From Anaspis maculata (taxonomy: Eukaryota; Arthropoda; Insecta; Coleoptera; Scraptiidae), in assembly GCA_949128115.1 (NCBI GenBank), contig OX421961.1, forward strand, positions 107,926,363-107,990,362: a stretch of DNA of 64,000 bases, read 5' to 3'. Below the pieces are notes generated by a model, which saw nothing but the letters and a program-made list of their open reading frames with translations, was not told the origin of the DNA and did no database searches. How positions within the stretch are numbered: the stretch's first letter is position 1; every line of letters begins with the position of its first letter. Positions 12,701 through 24,377 of the stretch are shown here, piece by piece. The position numbers were made by a program, and so were the translations under genes.

Positions 12701-15700
12701 CGACGTTACAAAATATTGAATGCTATGAGGATAATTTCTAGTATAGTCCGGCTGTTAAGAGGAACCACCTTGCATTTTAGAGACAAGCGACGAAATTTGG
12801 CACACTTGTTCAGTAGACCCTACTTTTCGATTTAAAGAATGTTACCACCATCTGCGGTCGTGTAGACACTTTATACAGGGTTCAGTAGAAAAAATTTGTT
12901 GAAAAATCGTAAATCGTGAACCATAACCGGTGGACGTATGTAAATCGGGATATTGATGACTGATTCTATGCCCATGCAGATGCTGCAAACAGTTTTGAAA
13001 TATCTTGAGGCGTTTCCGAAATACTTTGGAAGAAGTGAAATTTCTTCAACTTTTTCTTTTTTCAATAAATCAGTTGTTTTTGGAGATATTGAGCTGCAAC
13101 TTGATATTCCGGCAAATAAATATGTTTGAAATGAAACGCGATGTGGAGCCATTGACAAAGCCTGCTAGATTCGAAACTAAGATCTTCAACTTTTTTTCCA
13201 TCATGAGCGCCATCTTCAAATTGCCGTTCGTGAAATTGTTGAAAAAACAACAGGTAACAACTCTATTGGACACACACGATGTTTCATCATGAAAAACCAG
13301 GTACTCAATTGTGGCAATGACCTCTTCGCCCAAGAAACGTTATCAAGTTCGTTTTTCCTGTTTTTCCTCAACTTACGTGACAGTCATGACCAAATCAAAC
13401 TTTGGATCGAATGAATGTTTGTGATATTTCAATCAACATTGTCTTTCAACGTCAGTCACCAAATTTCATCATCATCAGTTAAGTGGTGTTCTTTTGGCAA
13501 ACAGTTGAACAAAAAGTTTGCTTGAATATTTGTGAAAAGGGCAAAAAATGCAGGGTCACCTTCTGCCCTCAAACCAGATTAAAGAAAATATGTACCCCTC
13601 GATGTACCCAAAAGTGCTACCAACTGATACTGAAATGATTCGGAGGAATGTGCTCCGTAGTTTAAAGCCAAGCTCAAACTGATTGTTACATTTTAGTTCG
13701 CAGGAGGGACGTGAAAAGTGTTGCTACAGCTTATATTTGAAGCGTTTCTGGCAATATTCAACAAAAAACGTTTCAAATATCAAGGTGTGGCAACACTTTC
13801 GACATCCCTCTTGCCGAAGTAGCATGGGAAAATCCATTTCGGTTCAACTTGAAACTACAGCAGACATTCCTCCGAACTCTTCCAGTATCAATTGGTAGCA
13901 TTTTTGGTAACAGATTTTCTTTAATCTGGTTTGAAGGGACGACGTGGACCTGCCGTTTTTGTTTTTTTCACAAAAATCGAAGCAAACTTTTTGTTCAACT
14001 GTTTGCCAAAAGAACACCACTTAGCTGATAAGGATGAAATTCAGTGACTGGCTGCACAAAATAATGTGGATTATAATGTCGTCAACATCTAATCGATCCA
14101 AACTTCCATTTGGTGATAGTTATCACCTAAGTTGAGGGAAATCAAGAAAAACTAACTTAATAACGTTTCTTGGCCGAAGAGGTCATTGCTGCGCAATGCA
14201 GGAACTGGTTTTTCGTAATAAAATGAACGCGTGTGTCCGATTAAGTCGTTACCTGTTGTTTTTTCAACAATTTCACGAAGGACAATTAAAAGATGGCGCT
14301 CACGATGGAAAAAAAGTTGAAGATCTTAGTTTCGAATCTAGCAGGCTTTGTCGATGGCTTCACATCGCGTTCCATGAAAAACATATTTGTTTGCCGGAAC
14401 ACCAAGTTGCAGCTCAATATCTCCAGAAACAACTGATTTATTGAAAAAAAAAAAGGTGAAGAAATTCTACTTCTTCCAGCGTATTTCGGAAACGCCTCAA
14501 GATATTTCAAAACTGTTTGCAGCATCTTCATGGGCATGGAATCAGTCATCAATGTCCTGATTTACATACGTCCACCGGTTATGCTTCACGATTTACGATT
14601 TTTCAACAAATTTTTCTTACTGAACCCTGTATAAAAAGTCTGCACGCTTTCCGCAGATGGTGGCAACATTTCTTAAATCGAAGAGTAGGGTCTAGTGAAC
14701 AAGTGTGCCAAATTTTGTCGCTTGTCTCTAAAATGCAAGGTGGGTCCCATATATGTAGCTTAACGTCCGGACTAGTATAGGTAGACGACTACACGTACTG
14801 GCGGAATTAACTTCGACTTTTGATATTAATATAATATTTTTTCAACATTTCAATACAAAAATTGTGAAGAGTGGTGTCTTGTCTCAAAACGGTTTTGGAA
14901 TTACCCAGATTGGAAGTCAAACATTGAAGATATAAATTTTTATGTTGAATGTTGCAGATTTACGGAACTCAGGCATGTAGTACAAGCACAAAAAGTATAA
15001 CGTCCGGGGGGGCTTTACTTTACTCGGAAGCAGGAGTTTTACATCGTTACCATGTTCAGGGGCTTAAACTTGCAAATAGAACATGTTTCACATCTAAAAT
15101 TCTGATGAATTCTGACAAAATTCAACATACGAAAAGCAGGCAGTGACAACCACTTAAAAAAATGCCCCCTGCTTGGCCCCACACCAGATATTCGGGTTGT
15201 GTTGAGAATAAAATTGTCCTGGACTGTCGTACGAACAATCTTGCTCAATGTCAACTCATCCATTATTCAAAAGTGACCTAATCTCGCGTGACAATAAGGC
15301 AAATCTGTAACATTCAACATAAAAAATTTATATCTTCAATGTTAGACTTCCGGTCTGGGAAAATCTTGAACCGTTCCGAGATAATACATCACTTGTCCAG
15401 CAGTTTATGAATGGAAACACTTGACATCTCTACTTGTGATTCTTATTTTCTCATTACGTCCATACATACATATAAACATACGTGAAAATTGTGAACTGCC
15501 TGATAACACGGAAACTAAACGGTACACACGCAGGGTGTTTCGTTGGACATCAAACTGAAAATTTGGGCTAAAATATGGCCGCATCATATGTGCTGTGAAA
15601 GCTTTTTCATAGCATCGTGAGTGATATTCAAAAAAATCTGTCGCATTTGATTTTGTAGGTAAACGGGATCGCTCCAGTCGGGTTCACTCAGGTTCAGCCA

Positions 15701-18700
15701 CTTCAGTTCAAGTGGAATCAAATCAAACTACGGGCAACATTTCACATGGACGTCGGCTAAAATTAGGGTGGACCTAATTACAAGTACCATAAAATCGATT
15801 AGATACGTGAGCATTTGTGCATAGCTGCAAAAAGCACTATAGAAAGGTGACAGTTTTGATCTCTAAAACTGACTTATTGGCACTGATTTTGAAAATCCAT
15901 ATAGTTTGTAATTCAGTTGGGTATAAAATCTTTGCAATTACCATGGTCCTCTATCAACTTTTGAATTTGTGGCCATGACCTAAATATTTCTCTTTTGGCG
16001 TTTGAGATAACCAATGAAACTTTTTGTATACTCGAGGGCAAAACAAAAGACACCCATGCCGTCTTTTGAACAAATGGGGCCCCGGGCACAAGGCAGTGAG
16101 GGGGCGGGCCGCCTTATGAAGGTTTGTGAAAAAAAGCACACGAGTGAGGCGAGCACCACCGCCGCAGATTATTTGAAAAACTTTTTTTCATAGAAATTTC
16201 GCGCTTCTTCAAAATTTTCGGCAGAAAACCGGTCTTTTCTTGATTAGTTTAGTGGGATGGAGCGTCGTGGACTCTTTGGAGGTAAGGGGAGGCGCACGAT
16301 CAGCTCAGAAAGTGACATACTTAAATAAACGTCGTAAACGGGATATGAGAACAACATTTTTTACAAAAATAGTCTTTACTTTTAGAAATTTAAGAACCAA
16401 AAAAGCCGGGGCCCTGGGTATAGGCCCTTCGGGTCCATGCCTAAAGACGGCAATGTAAGACACCTCAGTCAGTAATCAATAATAGGTACAAGCAGTGATT
16501 GAACGTTTCATAGATTCGCGTTCAATCAGCACCTCCGCCATTTATGCAGAGGTTCGTCGCTTGACCGCCCGTTTAGTTCCTGCTCTCTTTAAGCTACTAC
16601 GGACAACAAGCGTTCAATTTAATTCCACGTCAAGTTAGAATTATAGTGTCTGGAAATGAAAACGTAGGGTTTAGATTGGTTCTGAAAGAGACTAAGTATT
16701 TGTTGGTAAAAGTGACACTGACGATGACGGTTCTAATTCTAATAATAATCAAGCTTATAATATTATATGTCAAATTTTACTCAGCGCTCGGCATCACTTC
16801 ACTCAATTAATTTTATCCAAGAAAAAGTGAATTCTTTGACATACTTGATAAGCTTGGTCACCAGAAACTCAGAAACACTTTGGTTATTTTCTATACTAGA
16901 ACGTTGGAGGATTTATAATGAGACCAAAATAATGAACTACCATATCAAGTAAGAAGGTAGAAGTAAGAAACTGATGCTTTAAATATGGTTCATAATTTGT
17001 TTTTGTCTACTACTCACTATCTACCTACCAATTTCTCAAACTCAAAAGGTACAAATAGCACAATTCCTTATCTTCATTCTCGGGCTATAACGTGGAAGGG
17101 CAACAGCTTAAATAAAATAAAAACACGCCAAAATTTATTCCAAGTTTGGAAGACCATAACTTTCAAATAAGTAGAATTTCAGTGTTGTACTCACATCACA
17201 GTCTTTCTTGATATGGGGTTCAATTCTTTTGGTCTAATTATAAATTTCTCTGCATTATGATTGAAACAAAATATATCATCTATTAAATATATCATGAAAC
17301 CAAGGAGGTTATAATTATAGCAGGAGGGAACATGAGCTTAAAAAAGTGAAGCCGTGTGACGTCACGTTCTGTGTATGCAACCCGTAAGTTATGAACCACA
17401 CGAAGGCACACGACCACAAGTCACAGAGGTCCATCCCACAGAATCATGAATCTGTCACTGCGAATAGCGTAGTGACAGAATCAGTCAGTTTTTGTTTGTG
17501 TTTTTCGTTTGCCAATTTCTCATTTTCATAATGGCGGAATCAGTCGCTTTCATGGCTTTTGGATGCCGAGACCACCAGCGGTCTCCAATCAGAAACAAAT
17601 TTTTCAAGCAGAAAAAGCAGAAGGGCATAGCGTAGCAGAAATGGAAAGCAGAACAGAAGAAACAGAGACAAACAGAAGCAGGTGCAGATAAACAAGATAC
17701 AAGACTCTAGATATGCCAAACCAAAAATACAAAGAGCTACAAGGCAAAGTGCCTAGATGCACGCTTAATCCAAACGTGAAGGCTGATGGAAGCAGCGATT
17801 TGCAAGGTTGTGGTGTGGTGATGGGGTACAGACGAGTAGCTACTGGAAGCTACCAGAGTATATCGTGTTGTGGAAGGGAGTGAGACGATGGAGCACTTGA
17901 GGTCATGTCAGGAATTGCTGAAGAAGGGCAGGACTCTGAGGCAATTATTGGGAGAGGACGAAAAGGGGCTAGAATGGATGACAAAGATTGAAAGAAAGCA
18001 GAAGAGGTGCAACACTGACGATGACAAGATGTGGCAGTCGAATTTTGTTTTATATTTATCAACATCCTTTTATTTTGCGGCGTAGTGTGAATAATACAAA
18101 TAAAAATGTAACATTCTCATAAAATATCAACAATAAAACTCAGTTTTTTCTCGACATTATCAAATTTTTCTTGATGTATGAACTTCTCATCGTCTCTTGT
18201 CTTCAGCGAGCGTTCTTCCTTTATTCCAGCTTAGTCAATTTTCTGTTACTATTGCGTTGCGTCCCATGGTTCTTTTTGTCTTCCCTGGTTTTTTATTCCT
18301 GTCATTCTCGCTTATCGTTCTACTGGTCTATCCTCGTTCATGCTCTCTAGGCGTTCTCAGCAACTCAGTTGTCTCTTATCTACAAATTTTCTTGCAGGCC
18401 TCATCTTAGCTCTTTTCTTACTCGGGGTTACGAATTGTGTCTCCTCAGTATTTTTGTTACTCCGCAAGTGCATACTTCATCCCCGTTGCTTCACGCTCTT
18501 CATTCTCTTAGGTAAGACCTCCATGTCTCACCTGTGAGTCATCAGTCAGTACTGATCTGAAAATCGTTTTATACTTTCAGCTTGGTCTTCTTTGTTACTT
18601 CTTTTTTATTTATTAGTGTCTTAGTAGTACATATTACTGGTGGTATTCTTGTACAGACTTTTTATAGCACTCTAGTTAGTTTCTTTTTCACTCCTCGTTG

Positions 18701-21399
18701 CTTTGAATTATTTGATCAACTGTGAAGATGAGGCTTTGCACGTACACTACCTTTTTTTCGAAGTCCACTTTGAGTGTTTAGCAACGTTGGCTCTATTGTC
18801 TTTTTCAGTTTCTTTTCCAGTAGTTGTATATTTTCATTGGCATATTCAGCAAGGTGATGCATCTATGGTTTGCACACTCGTTAAGAACCCCCTTTTCTTT
18901 CCTATGCTTTATATTGTAGATTTCGAGCAGCAATCTTTTCCCCTCTTCTCCCAAAGCTATTATCTCTGATGTAAATTCATCATGTCCAGGAGCTTTGCCG
19001 TTTTTCAGTTTCAGGAATGCTTTTGTTCTTTCAGGTCTTCTGTTAGCGTCCCTTCATTTTTGTCTTAGATCGTATTTTCTTTGTTAGTATCGTCTTCATC
19101 AGTCTATCTTGATTGTGCACTCAGTAACTCTTGGAAATATTCACTTCATCTTTCCATTACTTCTTCAGAGACCACTAGTAGAGCTCGATCCTTCCTTATT
19201 GATTATGGAACGTTCTGGTGAGGTTCAGAGATCTTGAATATGGAAAAGTTATTTTCAATTGTAAATTTTCAAGAGATTTACTCAAGTTTCAATAATAATT
19301 CTTAGGCCAAGCAGTATCGTTCTTCGGATTCATCATTATTCTGTGGTTTTTCAATGCCTTTCATCATGGTGCTCTAAACTAAGATCTAGGCCTCTTAAAG
19401 CTAAGCCTCACATCATATCCATTTCATCAAATCATCACTTATGCACAAAAGAACTTGAAGGTGGACTGGGTCGAGGCGCCCATACTTCAAGTGACTTTTT
19501 TTTGTTGTTCACTTTCTTCTTGAGTAAAAGGCAGTATCTTCTCTTCGATCGTGCATGTGAAATCCAAAAATAGGCATCCTTGAATTTGGAAAGATAAAAC
19601 CAATATTATCAAAATTTTGTGGCATTTTTGACTCTCAATTACCTATTTGACTTGCTTCCATTTTAATATTATGAATTATCCAGTGTAGGTGCACACTAGT
19701 ACAACACACACGTAGGTCCGTACGCACAATATTGGTAACTGTACTGGGTTAAATAGGTAGGTACACAGCAGCTGTGCACTGGGCAGTGCAGGAGGCATAC
19801 TTTGGCTTGCTCGAGCTTTTAATTTCTTTGGTCTTCCATGAGTTTGCAAGGCGGTTATGTCCTTTTTAATTCGGCACTGGACAAGGGCACACGTCGTAGA
19901 GGATACAATCAAATCATTTGGAGCTGCAAATCTTGAATTGGGCATATTCGTAACTTCAAAATTTATTGTTCTAGGTTCACTTACTTGTGCAACAGTATTT
20001 TATAGTTTGGATTGTCTTCTGCTTGGAAAAACTGTCTCTGAACGGCGATCGCTGTGGTTTTCACATTCAAAAACTTCAAAAGCGATTGAAAATGCCACAT
20101 TGAAGAGCGAAATTGACAAATGAAAAAATTTAACCACAAAAACGAATGATATGCTGTCATTTTGCTGTATAATTCTGTGGGATAGACTTCTGTGATTCGT
20201 GTGCCTTCGGGTGGTTCATAACTTACGGGTTGCATACTCAAATACATGATTTCCCCTCACCCCGTTCCGCATCAAATTTCCTCGCCTACAAGCTGGGTTA
20301 CGTTCCCTCCTTATATTCTAACCTCCTTGCATGAAACCCATCAGCATAATTAATTGACCATTTTCTGAGCGTCAACCAATCAACACTTTGCATTCGTTCT
20401 TTGACAGCATAGACAATAATAATCATTAATTCCAAAACTTTTCCACGTGCGAGACAAAAGCACTTGAATTGTGTGTAAGTACTATACTCGGTACTCGATA
20501 CATAACGATAAGATTTTTTTTATAGATTGATAATGGTGCGTATAAACAAAGAACCAGCTTCATTAGGGCCATCAGGCAATTTTGATTTTTGTGTCACAAC
20601 ACATGCACAACACTGACCAGTGGCAGTGACAATTTCCTAACCTGGACTTATCCTCAAGGCTGTTTCTCCTCTGGACTTTCTTCGATTTTCGCACGGGAGA
20701 AGCGGGCACCTGGCCGGCACCGTCCGCGTGCGAATAGATCTTATCGAAAAACTCCTTTTCGCTCCCTTCCCGTTTCACGACGTCCTTGTCGTCCTTGGAA
20801 GGTTTCCTCAGGATAGCGGCGTTCGGCAGCCCCTTGTACTGCATCTTGGGAAACTTGAGGTTTTTCGTGTCCAATTTCACGTGGAAATTCTTCTCGACGG
20901 CGTCGCACGCCGTTTTGTTGAGCAGGTCGTAAAATGTTCTGTTCTTCTTCGCCAGTTGCACCGTTTCAGGATGGAACACCACGTCGAACACTTGACAGCG
21001 CTTGTTTTTGTTGTCCATGTCTTCTCGAGGAGGCGCCAGCGAGTGAGGTATCGACCACTGGAAGCCCTTGCCGCCGGCTTTGTCGGTGGCCGGAGCCGAC
21101 GACGCTTTGGCGATGTGCTCGTTGGTGCTGACGTTGATGAAGCATTTCTGGCTTCCGTCCACGCTCGACTTGATAACGTACCCCGGCGAGGGGTTGATGA
21201 AGGTCACGTCCACACCCCGTTCTCTTTCCAGTTGCGTGATTTCTTGTTCGTATAGTTTGCGGTTCTCCGGGTCGCGCACCTCTTCGACGTAGTCGACTAG
21301 CAGCTTCCTGAATTCCTCGTTTTTCAGCGCCTCGCCTATTGCGTTCACCTCATCCCGTGACAGATCTAGGTCTTTGAGTTTTTGGAACGAACTTGCCAT
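9771..21399 (-). CDS. Ktu: Kintoun / DNAAF2, PIH1-domain dynein axonemal assembly factor
   Basis: Exons on the minus strand are 21399-20642, 11708-10449 and 10014-9771. Splice phases (2, 2) agree across the joins and give one 753-aa frame, close to the roughly 830 aa of fly and human Kintoun. Exon 1 encodes the PIH1 domain, including DPENRKLYEQEITQLERERG, VTFINPSPGYVIKSS and the FDVVFHP region. Exon 2 starts with SYTSPKYEIKHR and then the CS/p23-like domain (PRELIVEVNLPLLK to LIVTLPVK, about residues 286-355), followed by an acidic, low-complexity stretch (with a SEAPSEAPSEA repeat) and the conserved VRFSDVISRQLYR. Exon 3 continues with SNSSILGQKKKNQRKARNKK and an acidic tail. Kintoun is a cytoplasmic HSP90/HSP70 co-chaperone that preassembles axonemal dyneins, in insects needed for sperm flagella and chordotonal cilia. 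The start is the first ATG before ASSFQKLKD. Intron 1 is 8.9 kb and full of transposons. Confidence 0.96.
12746..14772. mobile_element. 2-kb foldback (palindromic) element in Kintoun intron 1
   Basis: The left half (12746-about 13755) is matched in reverse complement by the right half (about 13760-14772), with almost no loop. Ends are GTCCGGCTGTTAAG on the left and GTCCGGACGTTAAG on the right (inverted). The direct repeat TAGTATA flanks both sides (12739-12745 and 14773-14779), so a target duplication of 7 bp, or of TA within it, is possible. The arms differ by scattered changes and short indels. No transposase frame is seen; the open frames inside are mirror images of each other across the palindrome. 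Confidence 0.8.
14872..15393. repeat. Inverted-repeat element with ~85-bp arms
   Basis: The left arm (14872-14960, with ACATTGAAGATATAAATTTT) returns inverted at about 15305-15393. The 340-bp centre shows no coding signal. It probably is a small non-autonomous DNA element. Its outer limits and target duplication could not be settled. Confidence 0.6.
16055..16455. mobile_element. hAT-like MITE, related to the one at 31171-31582
   Basis: Left end CATGCCGTCTTTTGAACAAA and right end (reversed) CATTGCCGTCTTTAGGCAT, with GGGGCCCCGGGCAC and GGGGCCCTGGG blocks near each end. AAGACACC occurs immediately left (16047-16054) and one base beyond the right end (16457-16464), consistent with an 8-bp target duplication plus one extra base. 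The interior is the diverged reverse complement of 31171-31582. There is no coding capacity. Confidence 0.7.
16497..16585. repeat. Short dispersed repeat, second copy at about 22300-22365
   Basis: The block CACCTCCGCCATTTATGCAG followed by AGGTTCGTCGCTTGACCGC is found again near 22318-22360 as CACCTCCACCATTTGTGCAG then AGGTTTGTCACTTGATCGC. Type and limits are unknown. Confidence 0.5.
17640..18085 (+). pseudogene. Probable LINE 3'-end fragment
   Basis: The frame around 17870 reads EGSETMEHLRSCQELLKKGR, like the Cys/His-rich tail region of R1/jockey-type polymerases (ETxEHLLxxC). The expected upstream CxxC is degraded and no RT core is present, so this is weak. It lies within the element at 17301-20329. 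Confidence 0.3.
18830..19110 (-). pseudogene. Degenerate LINE reverse-transcriptase fragment
   Basis: The minus-strand frame through 19035-18840 reads FLKLKNGKAPGHDEFTSEII, later EIYNIKHRKEKGV, then NECANHRCITLLNMPMK. These are the early RT motifs of RTE/CR1-like LINEs (LKNGKAPGxDxIxxE and the NYRxIxLLNxxxK motif). The part normally between them is shortened, and frames on either side carry stops. It is a dead copy inside the hAT-type element. Confidence 0.6.
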
Positions 21400-22505
21400 C
21401 ACTTTGATTACTTAAGTTACGCGAATTACTGCTATGTATTTGATGAACACAGCGGGTATGATGTAATCTCCTGACCCGTTTGTAAACACTGGGCTGACGG
21501 TGGGTTATCACCAGCGCTCTCCGACCAAAATAAACAAACTGCGTCTGGAATATTCCTCTGCTCACGTGGACAAATCAGCCGGCCGGGCGGCTGATCGATT
21601 CGGCGGCACGTTCAAACTGAAAGCGGGTTTTACAATGGTGTTTTGTTCGTTATAATGAAAGAACTTTGAAGAATGATTGAAAAGATTCTAAACTTGAAAG
21701 AATCTATTAGGATAGTTTAGTATTGACACTATTGAAAGATGCGTATTTAGTGACGTTAGTGACACAGAAGTTGTTTTATTTGCCGTGACAACAGCGCACA
21801 CAGCAACGCAACCGCAGGCTCGCCGGCATATTCCACCTCTTCTACTCTTTTCGCTGACAGGGCAGGATTAAGGATTTAGCAGAATCGTTTGCCTTACATC
21901 TCCTTGAAACTGTCACTGAGTTCTATTTGAACTGAAGGTAGAGCAGATGGCCATCATTAATGAGCTCTCTTACTGCCTTACTTTATGATCTGGACTGTGA
22001 TCTGGATCCGGGAGCGCGCAATATCGGGAATCGGGATCGAACAATATTACCTGATGCGTAAGAGAGTCTGTAGTTGCAGCCTCCGGAGATCTTGACCTCG
22101 TTTTCATTTTTGTAACTTGGCACTAGCCCGCGGAAGTGAGATGATATAGGTTTAAAAAAGTTCATCTAAAATAAGATTCACGAAATTTTATTCGCGGAGC
22201 TTACATAAACTGGCCCGTACTAACTTACGATACGTCGACAAAAGATAAGTCTGTATTTTCGGCTATAATACAAACGCTCGCGATAAATTTTGAATACACT
22301 TCCGATCAGCGGTTCAACACCTCCACCATTTGTGCAGAGGTTTGTCACTTGATCGCTCGTTGAATATCAGTGAAACGTATTGAGTAACAATTGTAATATC
22401 AAAACGTATCTCTAGAAGTGCGGAATTAAAAAAAAAATCAACAGGCAGTCAAATGACGGATGAACTTTTACACAAATGGTGCAAATGGTTTTGCCGGAGT
22501 AACTA
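21400..22505. other. Upstream region of Kintoun, no other gene seen
   Basis: It presumably contains the Kintoun promoter and 5' UTR (minus strand, from 21400 upward), but no clear TATA box was found. GC content is raised to about 21610 and falls beyond. A copy of the dispersed repeat of 16497 lies near 22318. Confidence 0.4.
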
Positions 22506-22507
22506 AC

Positions 22508-22618
22508 GAGTGATCGAATAAATTTCTCCTCAAGTCGCCTATGATTCCTGAAAATCTGGCCGAAAAACGTGGCTGCCAAGGAGAGGCCTACTTTGAGGAG
22601 AAATTTATTCGATCACTC
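22508..22618. repeat. Hairpin with perfect 26-bp arms
   Basis: Arm 22508-22533 (GAGTGATCGAATAAATTTCT and on) is exactly reverse-complemented at 22593-22618, with a 59-nt loop rich in GGCC words. It could be a small inverted-repeat element. Confidence 0.8.
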
Positions 22619-22805
22619 TTTTTATTTCATGTTCAATTGTCAGTACTCAGTATTCTGTGGTATAGTTACGAGCGGGTGTATTTTTGGGGTATCTGGGGGT
22701 ACCTCTTCTGTCTTTTACACAAAATGAAGAGTTGCTGAGTTGCTTGCACTTCGGGTGGCTTCCGGTGTCAACAACTTTTGACTTCCAAACGAAACACCTA
22801 TTATA

Positions 22806-24373
22806 CAGGGTGATTCACAACTTATGACTTTCCTTTCAAGGGGTTATGGGGCCTTAAAAACTTGACTTCATGTGCTTGAAAATATTTCAAAAAGCTATAT
22901 GGTTTACGAGGAAAAAAATAATGAAAATTTGCCAAACATATGTGGGACTATGTTTTTTTTCTATCTGTTGATGAGACATACGATTCAACAATAGTTTAAC
23001 GATTAGCGAAAATGTTTCTATGTAAACACTCCTCCTTTAGCAATAATCAATAGTAATATAACAAGTGCTTAGTGTTTTTTCAGTTAAATCGTTTTAATCC
23101 GAGAACAACTGTCAATCACGAGGGAAAAGTAGACCCGATATTATCTGACTAAAATCCCGAGATAAAGTCGAGGGATTTTGTCCAAGATAATATCGGGTCT
23201 ACTTTTCGAGTGATTGATAGTTTGTTTGAGGAATTTAAAGCATTTAACTCGAATAAAACACAAAGCACGAGTTGAATTTAGCAGATTATCGCCCAAATAG
23301 ACTACTAGTAGAAATAGTAAGTCCAATGTATCATTGTATTGAACTGTCAATTTCAAAGCATGCCTTGTTGAACAAAAATCAATCTCAAGAGAAGGGTAAA
23401 AATGTTTGTTTTTTCCTTCTTTCTAATAACTGAATACACTTGTAAAGCTCACTACTAAATCAAGCTAATTCTGCTTGGCTAAATGATAATTATCTTGCCA
23501 TGAGTGGTAGTTCACAACACAGTAGTTTCACATGGGCGGTAGACTGGTAGAGCTAAAAATTAAATGTCACTAACAGCTGTTGACAGCGCATGAAAGGAGA
23601 GTGCACAGTCGCGGATTAAGGAAGGAGCCTCGTTGCTGGAAACAATGCTGAAACGAAGTCTAATAGGTTGCAAAATTGTATTTTAGTAAGTGGAAAACCC
23701 TTCAAATACACCAGTACTAAAATTTCACTCCAAACAAGTATAAATACAGTCGTTTCAATTACATATTATTCGTGGACCCAAAATTTTTTTAATCCGGTGC
23801 TATTACCTAGTGTGCATTAATCACCTCCTAGTGTGCATTAATCGATAGCTTAAACCGAGTCACGTGGGTCTCATTCGGTTGTTCTGATTGGTTGAATTGG
23901 GTATGTGGGCGATAATCGGAGGTAAAAATAAATCATTTGTCAGTGTCAACCTCAACTGATGATGCCTCGACTTACTCCCTTTCCTCGTCTCTTTGTCCAT
24001 TACATAAGGTGAGGACCCTTATGTTTGGTTGATGGTCGCAATTATCCACTCGGGTTACCTATCTAACTGTATTTGTACCCGCTACTTGTAAATTTTAGTT
24101 GAATAGGTATTATTAATGGTCAACTAACGTCATTCTTAACAATAATACCTTATTATCGATCAACCATTATTGAGTATGTTGTTTCCATAGTACCAGATTA
24201 GAATTATCCACGTGAGGCATTGCATCGGCGATCCCCAAAATTTTCTTCGATGTTGAGTTCAAATAAGTCAATATTTCAGGATTTTTTTTCAACTTTTTTC
24301 CCTCAGAAATAGTTTTTCTGGCACATCCTGAGCTCACCCGTGAAAGGAAAGTCACAAGTTGTGAATCACTCTG
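22806..24373. mobile_element. TA-flanked (Tc1/mariner-type) non-autonomous element
   Basis: Left end CAGGGTGATTCACAACTTAT and right end (reversed) CAGAGTGATTCACAACTTGT, both continuing with GACTTTCCTTTCA. TA lies on both sides (22804-22805 and 24374-24375). No transposase is present. The interior includes a hairpin at about 23106-23226 (arms with AGTAGACCCGATATTATCT) and a direct duplication of CTAGTGTGCATTAATC near 23809-23842. It abuts the next element directly at 24376. Confidence 0.75.
23106..23226. repeat. Internal hairpin of the 22806-24373 element
   Basis: GTAGACCCGATATTATCTGA (left arm) pairs with its complement at about 23190-23215. The outer parts (CAATCACGAG and CGAGTGATTG) also match. 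The loop is around 23155-23170. Confidence 0.75.
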
Positions 24374-24377
24374 TATA

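Larger units (their letters stand above)
17301..20329. mobile_element. 3-kb hAT-type element with 8-bp target duplication
   Basis: CATGAAAC flanks both ends (17293-17300 and 20330-20337). The termini are inverted: CAAGGAGGTTATAATTATAG on the left and CAAGGAGGTTAGAATATAAG on the right. A second, longer inverted match lies further in (GTATGCAACCCGTAAGTTAT at about 17375 and its complement near 20220). The inside holds a degenerate LINE RT segment (18830-19110, minus) and a Gln/Glu/Lys-rich frame at 17509-18060 ending in a GSETMEHLRSCQELLKKG motif that resembles the end of a LINE ORF2. No hAT transposase is seen, so it is non-autonomous and probably acquired other elements after insertion. It lies in Kintoun intron 1. 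Confidence 0.75.

Noticed and set aside
20728..21255. A 175-codon + strand frame opposite Kintoun exon 1
   Set aside because: Antisense shadow of a GC-rich coding exon; no domain.
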